Positions 1-4,938 of a DNA stretch of 6,438 nt are shown one piece after another. Location of the stretch: the NCBI GenBank assembly GCA_002353975.1, contig DEKQ01000070.1:707-7144 (forward strand). Reading direction: 5' to 3'. The notes under the pieces were generated by a model that saw nothing but the letters and a program-made list of their open reading frames with translations, was not told the origin of the DNA and searched no databases. Source of the DNA: Prevotellaceae bacterium UBA2718. GTDB taxonomy: Bacteria; Bacteroidota; Bacteroidia; Bacteroidales; Bacteroidaceae. The translations under genes were made by a program, and so were the position numbers. Within the stretch, counting starts at the first letter, position 1. Each line of letters opens with the position of its first letter.

Positions 1-1392
1 TGGTCGCTGGCGCAGATTATGCAGGCCAATGGCAACAAGGTTGTGAAGACGAATATCGTCAACGACCGCGGCATACACATCTGCAAGAGTATGCTGGCGT
101 GGCTGAAGTGGGGCAACGGCGAGACCCCCGAGAGCAGCGGAAAGAAGGGCGATCACCTCATCGGCGACTATTATGTGGAGTTCGATAAGCACTATAAGGC
201 AGAGTGTGATGAGCTCGCAAGGCAGTATGTGGCAGAGGGAATGACAGAGGATGCCGCAAAGGAGAAGGCCAAGAACGAGGCTCCGCTCATCAAGGAGGCA
301 CACGCAATGCTCGTGAAATGGGAGCAGAATGACCCCGAGGTGCGTGCGCTTTGGAGGAAGATGAACGAATGGGTCTATGCCGGTTTCGATGAGACATACA
401 AGGCACTGGGCGTCAGCTTCGACAAGATATACTATGAGTCAGACACCTATCTCGAAGGAAAAGAGAAGGTGGAGGAAGGCTTGCAGAAGGGTTTCTTCTA
501 TCGTCGCGACGACAACAGCGTATGGGCAGACCTGACCAAGGAGGGCCTGGACGAGAAGCTGCTGCTGCGTTCCGACGGCACTTCGGTATATATGACGCAG
601 GATATCGGTACCGCTAAGCTGCGTTTCCAGGATTATCCCATTGACAAAATGATATACGTTGTGGGCAATGAGCAGAACTATCACTTCCAGGTTCTGTCCA
701 TTCTGCTCGACAAGCTGGGCTTCAAGTGGGGCAAAGACCTCGTGCACTTCTCTTACGGCATGGTGGAACTGCCCAACGGAAAGATGAAGTCCAGGGAGGG
801 AACGGTGGTTGATGCCGATGACCTGATAGCTGCGATGATTGCCGATGCACGCCAAATGAGCGATGAAACCGGCAAAAATGACGATATGACCGAGGCTGAA
901 AAGCAAGAGACGGCACGCATCGTCGGCATGGGAGCACTGAAGTATTTCATCCTGAAAGTGGATGCAAGAAAGAATATGCTCTTCAATCCAGAGGAGTCAA
1001 TTGACTTCAACGGCAACACAGGACCATTCATACAATACACGTACGCACGCATACGCAGTATAATAAGGAGGGCCGAAGAGCAGGGGCTTCAGCTGACAGT
1101 ACCCGCTGCCGGCGCTGTGGAGCTGAACGAGAAGGAGATCTCGCTGATTCAGAAGATTGCGGAATACCCCGCTGCGGTGGCTCAGGCAGGCATGGATTAC
1201 AGTCCGTCGGGTATAGCAAACTACTGCTATGAGCTTACCAAGGCCTTCAATCAGTTCTACCATGACTACTCCGTCCTCTCGGCTGATACGCCTGAGCAGA
1301 AGCAGCTGCGCCTGGCTATCTCGGCTAATGTTGCCAAAACCATCAAGAACGGCATGGCCCTGCTCGGCATAGAGGTGCCTGAGAGAATGTAA
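1..1392 (+). CDS. argS: Arginyl-tRNA synthetase, 5' end cut by window edge
   Basis: This cytoplasmic class I aminoacyl-tRNA synthetase charges tRNA-Arg with arginine using ATP. The frame is open from base 1 (WSLAQIM...), so the first ATG at 19 is internal and about 463 residues are visible. Bacteroidetes ArgS is usually near 600 residues, so the N-terminal additional domain and the HIGH motif lie outside the window. Visible parts are the Rossmann-fold segment KTNIVNDRGIHICKSMLAW, the long helical insertion (about residues 50-150), YMTQDIGTAKLRF, and the signature loop KMKSREG at residues 261-267 (bases 781-801), which corresponds to KMSKS. The DALR-type anticodon-binding helical domain starts around NTGPFIQYTYARIRSI and runs to the normal family C-terminus LLGIEVPERM. 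No frameshift or internal stop is seen. The RNase H gene follows after 45 bases in the same direction. Identification is firm. Confidence 0.97.
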   Translation, partial: WSLAQIMQANGNKVVKTNIVNDRGIHICKSMLAWLKWGNGETPESSGKKGDHLIGDYYVEFDKHYKAECDELARQYVAEGMTEDAAKEKAKNEAPLIKEAHAMLVKWEQNDPEVRALWRKMNEWVYAGFDETYKALGVSFDKIYYESDTYLEGKEKVEEGLQKGFFYRRDDNSVWADLTKEGLDEKLLLRSDGTSVYMTQDIGTAKLRFQDYPIDKMIYVVGNEQNYHFQVLSILLDKLGFKWGKDLVHFSYGMVELPNGKMKSREGTVVDADDLIAAMIADARQMSDETGKNDDMTEAEKQETARIVGMGALKYFILKVDARKNMLFNPEESIDFNGNTGPFIQYTYARIRSIIRRAEEQGLQLTVPAAGAVELNEKEISLIQKIAEYPAAVAQAGMDYSPSGIANYCYELTKAFNQFYHDYSVLSADTPEQKQLRLAISANVAKTIKNGMALLGIEVPERM

Positions 1393-1393
1393 A

Positions 1394-1428
1394 TTCCATG
1401 TACCATTTACCATGTACAATTTACCATT
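1394..1428. repeat. Heptamer tandem repeat, five units, consensus TACCATT
   Basis: Five consecutive 7-base units fill most of the spacer between argS and the RNase H gene. The consensus is TACCATT/G, with single-base changes in units 1 and 4. A partial sixth unit (TTACCATC) runs up to the ATG at 1438. The array is directly visible. It leaves no room for a Shine-Dalgarno sequence in front of the RNase H gene. A second heptamer array of similar base composition lies at 3888-3915. Confidence 0.8.
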
Positions 1429-1437
1429 TTACCATCA

Positions 1438-1839
1438 ATGACACGCGCCTGGGCCGTTGACGCCTCTTGTCTGGGTAACCCCGGACCAATGGAGTATCGT
1501 GGTGTGGACCTCGATACAGGGAAGACTATATTTCATTTCGGACCCATCAAGGGCACGAACAATATAGGCGAGTTCCTTGCTATCGTACACGCTATGGCGC
1601 TCATGGAGCAGCGCGGGATTAAAGGATATACCATCTATAGCGACTCTGTCAACGCCCAACTGTGGGTGAAGAAGCAAAAATGCAAAACGACGCTGAAGGC
1701 TTCAGAGGACACAAGGCAGGCTTTGGAGCTGGTGGAAAGGGCTGAAAAATGGCTGAAAACGCATTCGTTCCGACCTGAGATATTGAAATGGAACACGAAG
1801 GAATGGGGTGAGATTCCTGCAGACTTTGGACGCAAATAA
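1438..1839 (+). CDS. Ribonuclease HI-type protein, catalytic domain only
   Basis: This 133-residue protein is expected to cleave the RNA strand of RNA:DNA hybrids, for example R-loops and primers, in the cytoplasm with two metal ions. The four acidic residues of the RNase H active site are visible: D8 in AVDAS, E45 in NIGEFLA, D69 in YSDSVNA and D129 in the C-terminal PADFGRK. The NPG turn follows strand 1 (residues 14-16), and GTNNIGE and KWNTKEWGEIPADFGRK match Bacteroidetes RNase H proteins. From family knowledge, many of those carry an N-terminal hybrid-binding (viroplasmin-like) domain. That domain is absent here, because argS ends only 45 bases upstream. The ATG at 1438 is the only ATG between the argS stop and the catalytic core and lies right at the start of the fold. 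No Shine-Dalgarno sequence is seen. Co-transcription with argS is likely. The rnhA symbol is plausible but is withheld because the domain layout differs from the Bacteroidetes norm. Confidence 0.9.
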   Translation: MTRAWAVDASCLGNPGPMEYRGVDLDTGKTIFHFGPIKGTNNIGEFLAIVHAMALMEQRGIKGYTIYSDSVNAQLWVKKQKCKTTLKASEDTRQALELVERAEKWLKTHSFRPEILKWNTKEWGEIPADFGRK

Positions 1840-1864
1840 TACCCTCCGAGTGTGAGGCACCAAA

Positions 1865-1905
1865 ACTGTGTGGGTACACAATGTTAAAAAAAGCAAACAC
1901 ACAGT
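1865..1905. repeat. Perfect 8-bp inverted repeat upstream of promoter
   Basis: ACTGTGTG at 1865-1872 is the exact reverse complement of CACACAGT at 1898-1905, with a 25-base loop containing an A7 run. There is no T-tract on the exit side, so it is not a convincing terminator for the RNase H gene. It lies 25 bases upstream of the -33-like element and could be an operator or chance. The function is unknown. Confidence 0.35.
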
Positions 1906-1929
1906 AAATAGTAGGTAGTGAATTACTAA

Positions 1930-1955
1930 TTGTTAAATAATTTCACTTACCTTTG
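1930..1955 (+). promoter_or_regulatory. Bacteroidetes-type promoter for hydrolase leader
   Basis: TACCTTTG at 1948-1955 fits the Bacteroidetes -7 consensus TAnnTTTG used by the primary sigma factor. A TTG at 1930-1932 may serve as the -33 element, but the 15-base spacing is shorter than usual. The surrounding DNA is AT-rich. Transcription should begin near 1962, giving a leader of about 136 bases before the hydrolase ATG at 2098. Confidence 0.6.
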
Positions 1956-2027
1956 CAGAGCAATTAAGATAACAAAACCCAATCTTTCGCTTTCATCAAT
2001 ACTATAAAACGAAAAAGGAAAAGACAC

Positions 2028-2093
2028 ATGCCCCGCCGCTCATCCGGGATGAGCAGCGGGGCTATTTTTTACTTTAACAGAAAGCAAAATTAA
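2028..2093 (+). other. Possible 21-codon leader ORF overlapping the hairpin
   Basis: An ATG at 2028 opens a 21-codon frame (MPRRSSGMSSG...) that ends with TAA at 2091-2093, four bases before the hydrolase ATG. An A/G-rich stretch (GAAAAAGGAAAAG, 2011-2023) lies just upstream and could help ribosome binding. The frame runs through both arms of the terminator-like hairpin, so translating it would melt that structure. There is no run of a single amino acid as in classical biosynthetic attenuators. It may be chance. Confidence 0.22.
2030..2070 (+). terminator. Intrinsic terminator-like hairpin inside the hydrolase leader
   Basis: GCCCCGC (2030-2036) pairs with GCGGGGC (2056-2062), and GCTCATC (2038-2044) pairs with GATGAGC (2048-2054). 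One C/A mismatch separates the two 7-bp blocks and the loop is CGG. Six T's follow at 2065-2070. This has the form of a strong rho-independent terminator, yet it lies between the promoter at 1948 and the hydrolase start 28 bases downstream. It could be an attenuator in the hydrolase leader, or it could end a short RNA of roughly 110 nt. Confidence 0.7.
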
Positions 2094-2097
2094 CGCT

Positions 2098-3321
2098 ATG
2101 AGATATTCGTTACTTGTCATATCGACGCTGATATGTCTGTTCACACAACTTGGCAATGTGTGTGCACAGGACTATGGACTTGAGAACAACATGCCCACAT
2201 TCTATGCCGAACTGAAACAACAGCTCACCTTCCCCTGGTCTTGGCAGGCCAAAAAGGGTGAAATGTCCTTTGACGCGTGGCGCAAGGCCGCGCGTGAGGA
2301 AATCTTCAAGACCATGCAACTGGCTCCTCCTGCCCCAGATAGCTTTGCCTACGAGGTAGTGGAGCGCGAGCAGCGTGACGGCTATGAGGCTCAGAAGATA
2401 CGTTTCAACATCAATAAGTGGGAGCGCATCACGGCCTATCTCCTTGTGCCGTCTGTCACTCCGGCTCCGGCGGTGCTGATGCTTCACGACCACGGAGCGC
2501 ACTTTGCCATCGGCAAGGAGAAGATGGTGAGGCCCTTCGGGGTTGATTCTGTCATCACTGCCGATGCCCAACAATGGGTGGAGGCGTGCTATGACGGGCG
2601 CTACGTAGGTGATGAGTTTGCACGGCGAGGCTACGTCGTGCTCAGCTTCGACGCCCTCTTCTGGGGCGACAGGAGCCGTAAGGAAGACCGCATAGACGGC
2701 AGTGGCGCTACGTCGGGAAAGAAAATAGCCGATGCTCTCTCCACCAAGGAGCGCAAACAGAAGACCTACGACGCCCAGCAGGCGCTGGCTTCCAACCTCC
2801 TGCAGATGGGTACATCGTGGGGAGCATGGATAACGTGGGACGATATGCGCGCTGCGGCATTCCTCGCTCAGCTGCCTGTGGTAGATAAGCGCAAGGTTGC
2901 GTGCCTCGGTTTCTCAATGGGAGCATACCGCTCCTGGATGCTCGCGGCACTGTCTGACGACATCAAAGCCTCTGCTGCCGTGTGCTGGATTAATGACACG
3001 GAACACCTCATGTCGCTCTCCAACAACCAGAACAAGGGCGGCTCGGCGTATTCGATGCTCATCCCCGGCATCCGTAACCTGATGGACTATCCCCATGTGG
3101 CATCGCTGATATGCCCCAAGCCGGCGCTGTTCTTCAACGGTGACCGCGACAAACTCTTCCCCGTACCGGGCGTTGAGGCATCATACGGCGTGATGCGCGA
3201 GGTGTGGCACAGCCAGGGAAAGGACGACAGACTCGTCACAAAGATATGGCCGGAGAAGCACTTCCTCAACCGTGCCATGCAGGAAGAGATAGCAGACTTC
3301 TTTGACAAGGCAATGCGCTGA
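2098..3321 (+). CDS. Secreted alpha/beta hydrolase (esterase-like)
   Basis: This 407-residue exported serine hydrolase most likely cleaves esters. The substrate is unknown, and carbohydrate esters are one possibility. A signal peptide spans residues 1-23 (hydrophobic LLVISTLICLF, probable cleavage VCA|QDY). C22 lacks a proper lipobox, so the product is probably periplasmic or secreted. The alpha/beta hydrolase core shows the strand and oxyanion-hole motif LMLHDHGAH (H130-D-H132-G133). The nucleophile elbow is GFSMG with S273. The acid is probably D351 in GDRDKLFP and the base is H388 in EKHFLN. A long insertion (about residues 185-245, with FWGDRSRKEDR) lies before the nucleophile and may form the substrate-facing cap. 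Length and layout resemble the Abhydrolase_7 / dienelactone hydrolase-like group of Bacteroidetes. ATG 2098 is supported by the signal peptide. There is no clear Shine-Dalgarno sequence. It appears monocistronic, with a hairpin-bearing leader upstream and a repeat region downstream. The fold is certain and the substrate is not. Confidence 0.9.
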   Translation: MRYSLLVISTLICLFTQLGNVCAQDYGLENNMPTFYAELKQQLTFPWSWQAKKGEMSFDAWRKAAREEIFKTMQLAPPAPDSFAYEVVEREQRDGYEAQKIRFNINKWERITAYLLVPSVTPAPAVLMLHDHGAHFAIGKEKMVRPFGVDSVITADAQQWVEACYDGRYVGDEFARRGYVVLSFDALFWGDRSRKEDRIDGSGATSGKKIADALSTKERKQKTYDAQQALASNLLQMGTSWGAWITWDDMRAAAFLAQLPVVDKRKVACLGFSMGAYRSWMLAALSDDIKASAAVCWINDTEHLMSLSNNQNKGGSAYSMLIPGIRNLMDYPHVASLICPKPALFFNGDRDKLFPVPGVEASYGVMREVWHSQGKDDRLVTKIWPEKHFLNRAMQEEIADFFDKAMR

Positions 3322-3351
3322 GCACAGAAGTGGCGGGAGTTCCGTGTTTCC

Positions 3352-3502
3352 TTAGGAGGCTACGTGTCCTCACGTCGCAATCAGTGACCTGCGCCATCAG
3401 CAGAGTCATTCTCATCAGCCACCGCCTTCAGCTTACTTCACCATTATCAGCATCTCAACCTGCATCTTTGACAGTCGCGACGTGAGACACGTCGCCTCCT
3501 AA
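3352..3502. repeat. Inverted pair of REP-like hairpins (BIME-like element)
   Basis: The left arm (3352-3378) and the right arm (3477-3502) are reverse complements over 26-27 bases, apart from one mismatch and one inserted base. Each arm is itself a hairpin. The right one is GCGACGTG, loop AGA, CACGTCGC (3477-3495), perfect over 8 bp. The left one (3359-3378) has one mismatch and a TCCT loop. Read outside-in, each arm starts TTA-GGAG directly before its hairpin. A GGAG or GTAG tetranucleotide next to an imperfect palindrome is the known architecture of REP elements, and two in opposite orientation make a BIME. The outer TA dinucleotides could alternatively be a mariner/IS630-type target duplication of a MITE. 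The 98-base interior shows no ORF or clear structure. No RAYT transposase is present in this window. Confidence 0.6.
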
Positions 3503-3764
3503 TGGTGTGCGTGTGTGTAAAGCTATTCCGCTATCGTTTTGAAATAACACGGATTTTACACTTTGCTCAATTTTTGCCTGTTTTTTAGTCAAAAGTGATT
3601 TTTAGCCCCTTCAAAATTAGCGCGTATTTCGGAGCGCAGTCGCCCGCGCCCGCAAATAACGCGCAAAATATAACGAATACCCAAACCCCTGAGTGTCAAG
3701 TGTTTGGCGCGTCTCGCGCCAAAAATCACCCATAAAAACCGCAAAAACGACCACGAAAATCGGG
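3503..3764. other. Gene-free AT-rich intergenic stretch with inverted repeats
   Basis: No convincing ORF is seen on either strand. The first part is rich in T-runs (3566-3605). A promoter-like TTTTG at 3537 and TACACTTTG at 3557-3565 are present, but the latter has one base too many for TAnnTTTG. GCGCGTATTT near 3622 and AAATAACGCGC near 3654 form an imperfect inverted repeat around a GC-rich loop. The clean hairpin at 3703-3723 is listed separately. Confidence 0.5.
3703..3723. repeat. Perfect 9-bp hairpin with TCT loop
   Basis: TTTGGCGCG at 3703-3711 pairs with its exact reverse complement at 3715-3723 around a TCT loop. An A-run follows on the + strand and no T-run follows on the - strand, so it is not a canonical terminator in either direction. 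The TCT loop flanked by G and C is the same as in the REP-like hairpin at 3477-3495 read on the - strand. Confidence 0.7.
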
Positions 3765-3874
3765 GTAAAAGACCTGCTATTACCCAGTGAAAGACCTACT
3801 TTCACCTTGTAAAAGACCTGCTATTGCGAGGCAAAAGACCTACTATTACAACCTAAAAGACCTACTTTCACCCT
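3765..3874. repeat. 22-bp tandem repeat, five exact-length units
   Basis: Five units begin at 3765, 3787, 3809, 3831 and 3853, each exactly 22 bases. The core AAAGACCTRCT is kept in all five. The unit consensus is GTAAAAGACCTACTATTAC plus three variable bases. Each unit is a dyad around ACCTA/G. Unit 2 is perfect (GTGAAAG, loop ACCTA, CTTTCAC) and the others have one to a few mismatches. A period of 22 bases is not divisible by three, so the array is non-coding. It is close to two turns of B-DNA, which would place the units on one face of the helix. The function is unknown. It resembles iteron-like protein-binding arrays in form only. Confidence 0.88.
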
Positions 3875-3887
3875 CCGCAGGGGTTAT

Positions 3888-3915
3888 TTTTCACTTTTCA
3901 CTCTTCACTTTTCAC
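3888..3915. repeat. Heptamer tandem repeat, four units of TTTTCAC
   Basis: Four adjacent 7-base units TTTTCAC are visible, with one substitution in unit 3 (TCTTCAC). The array begins 13 bases after the 22-bp array. It matches the heptamer array at 1394-1428 in period and is similar in composition. Heptamer arrays of this kind are, as far as I recall, frequent in Prevotella/Bacteroides intergenic DNA. That recollection is not verified here. Confidence 0.8.
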
Positions 3916-4245
3916 TTCCCTACGCTCCAGATTTCATTTTTTGCCCGACATTTTCAAAAACACAAATGTCAAAAAAAACGCCCGAAATTGGACGATTCGT
4001 CTTTTTGGACTTTTTCATATTTCTATCTTCTCCGCACCCTCCAGAGGCTGCCAGGTATTACATCTGCTCGGGACGAAATATGCGACGGGGAGGGACGAGA
4101 ATTACGGGTGACGTGGGAACAAGCCCCTTCGGCTCCCCCGATTTCCGGGGGACAGAAACGCCCGCGATGCCACGATAGCGGCACTGACACTGTAAAGCCC
4201 TTGAAAAAAGTCCCCCAAAGGCTACTGCTTCTGAAGATTTTTTAG
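3916..4245. other. Gene-free stretch before the lipoprotein promoter
   Basis: Open frames exist here on both strands but none looks like a protein gene. They lack a start context, start inside repeats, and have arbitrary composition. The left part is AT-rich with a 7-bp inverted repeat, GACATTT (3947-3953) with AAATGTC (3964-3970), followed by A8. The right part (about 4030-4200) is GC-rich and has a hairpin of TCCCCCG with CGGGGGA (4134-4152, loop ATTTC), preceded by an overlapping small hairpin AGCC/GGCT (4122-4134). The marked change in composition could reflect an old insertion or a structured RNA. No known family is recognised. Confidence 0.45.
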
Positions 4246-4253
4246 TAATTTTG
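4246..4253 (+). promoter_or_regulatory. Bacteroidetes -7 box for the lipoprotein gene
   Basis: TAATTTTG fits TAnnTTTG exactly and lies 40 bases before the ATG at 4294. No good TTG/TTTG is found at the expected -33 distance, only CTG at 4225-4227. A start near 4260 would give a short AT-rich leader of about 34 bases that ends in GAAAGG just before the start codon. Confidence 0.6.
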
Positions 4254-4293
4254 CATCCCAAATAACCAAATAATCAATTAACCAATAGAAAGG

Positions 4294-4749
4294 ATGATGA
4301 ACAAGATTAAGTATTACGGAATGATGGTGGCATTGCTGCTTACGGCTCTGTCATTTAGTGCATGTTCAAGTGATGATGACGAAGAGGAGTACATTGACAC
4401 CTATTTGAAAGGTAAATGGTACTCATACAAGGCTGTCCTTTCAAGACCGGACGGGACGGCAGAAGTGGAAGTTTCAAGAACAGGACAATTCTCACAACTC
4501 TACTTTGAGGCCGTTTTCAAAGACGGAGGCAAGGTGGATTGCTCATACTACGAAGTGAGTGATAATGGACTCAGCAGTTGGAGAACAGAGACCAATTCGT
4601 ATTCATTAGACGGAAACACCATAACAATCTACAATGCGAAAGAGTCAATAGATTTCTTCTATAACCCCAAGGAGAAGAATGCGTATATGAGAATTGCAGG
4701 CAATGTGAATGGAATAGCTTATACTGTTTTCATATACTTCAGGAAATAG
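4294..4749 (+). CDS. Small lipocalin-like lipoprotein
   Basis: This 151-residue lipoprotein has unknown function. The N-terminus has KIKYYG, a hydrophobic core (MMVALLLTALSF) and a lipobox ending at C24 (FSAC), so signal peptidase II processing and lipid attachment are expected. The acidic run SSDDDEEE directly after the cysteine resembles the Bacteroidetes lipoprotein export signal that sends lipoproteins to the cell surface. The mature part starts with LKGKWYSYKAV, the G-x-W strand typical of lipocalin-like beta barrels, followed by alternating beta-rich segments (GQFSQLYFEAVF, NSYSLDGNTITIYN, YMRIAGNVNG, YTVFIYF). Size and pattern fit the lipocalin-like families common in Bacteroidales, but the assignment is by pattern only. 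The start is ATG 4294, with an adjacent in-frame ATG at 4297. GAAAGG at 4288-4293 abuts 4294 and is better spaced for 4297. It appears monocistronic with its own promoter. Confidence 0.88.
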   Translation: MMNKIKYYGMMVALLLTALSFSACSSDDDEEEYIDTYLKGKWYSYKAVLSRPDGTAEVEVSRTGQFSQLYFEAVFKDGGKVDCSYYEVSDNGLSSWRTETNSYSLDGNTITIYNAKESIDFFYNPKEKNAYMRIAGNVNGIAYTVFIYFRK

Positions 4750-4776
4750 GCAGCCTCACAATACCACGATTGCCCC

Positions 4777-4820
4777 AAAAAAACTTCACCCCGAGACTCC
4801 ATTTGCGAGTCCCGGGGTGA
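4777..4820 (-). terminator. Intrinsic terminator for the GH3 gene
   Basis: On the - strand, TCACCCCG (from 4820) pairs with the matching arm at 4786-4793, and GACTC (4807-4811) pairs with GAGTC (4795-4799). One mismatch lies between the blocks and the loop has 7 bases. Seven T's follow on the - strand (A's at 4777-4783). This is a classical rho-independent terminator about 100 bases after the GH3 stop. The hairpin could also slow + strand transcription from the lipoprotein gene, but it has no T-tract on that side. Confidence 0.88.
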
Positions 4821-4869
4821 GTGTCTCTTATGATGTTTATGACGCGCTGCGGCTTGTCGTGTCGGAAGC

Positions 4870-4938
4870 GTTGCGCTATTCGCATGTGACGTTGCGCTAT
4901 TCTCAGGTGACGGTGAGTTATTCGCAGGTGACGGTGAG
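4870..4938. repeat. 21-bp tandem repeat across the GH3 stop codon
   Basis: Units of exactly 21 bases run at 4870-4890, 4891-4911 and 4912-4932. In GH3 reading frame they are 4918-4938, 4897-4917 and 4876-4896, read on the - strand as LTVTCE-stop, LTVT-stop-E-stop and RNVTCE-stop. The first copy holds the last six codons and TAA of the GH3 gene. The next two lie past the stop. The preceding coding unit (4939-4959, LTIGSEQ) is a more diverged relative, matching 13 of 21 bases. Confidence 0.85.

Noticed and set aside
19..21. ATG at 19 as the argS start
   Set aside because: The frame is open to base 1 with conserved ArgS residues (WSLAQI), and the catalytic HIGH region must lie upstream.
439..1419. 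Several minus-strand ORFs opposite argS
   Set aside because: They are shadows of a highly conserved, intact argS frame.
2116..2166. Lipoprotein signal on the alpha/beta hydrolase
   Set aside because: C22 is preceded by GNV, which is not a lipobox. VCA|QD fits ordinary signal peptidase I cleavage better.
3703..3723. Hairpin as an intrinsic terminator
   Set aside because: No T-tract follows it on either strand. The + strand side has an A-run instead.
3765..3874. CRISPR array
   Set aside because: The 22-bp units are directly adjacent with no unique spacers of 25-40 bases, and no cas gene is present.
3765..3874. Plasmid-type iteron origin of replication
   Set aside because: The unit length fits, but there is no rep gene and no plasmid gene, and the neighbours are chromosomal housekeeping and glycan genes.
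3787..4245. 152-codon ORF on the + strand
   Set aside because: It starts inside the 22-bp array, runs through the heptamer array and hairpins, has no plausible ribosome site, and its translation shows repeat-derived and low-complexity segments without any recognisable fold.
3966..4261. Smaller overlapping ORFs on both strands in the GC-rich stretch
   Set aside because: They overlap each other on opposite strands, lack start context and resemble no family. GC-rich DNA often leaves such frames open by chance.
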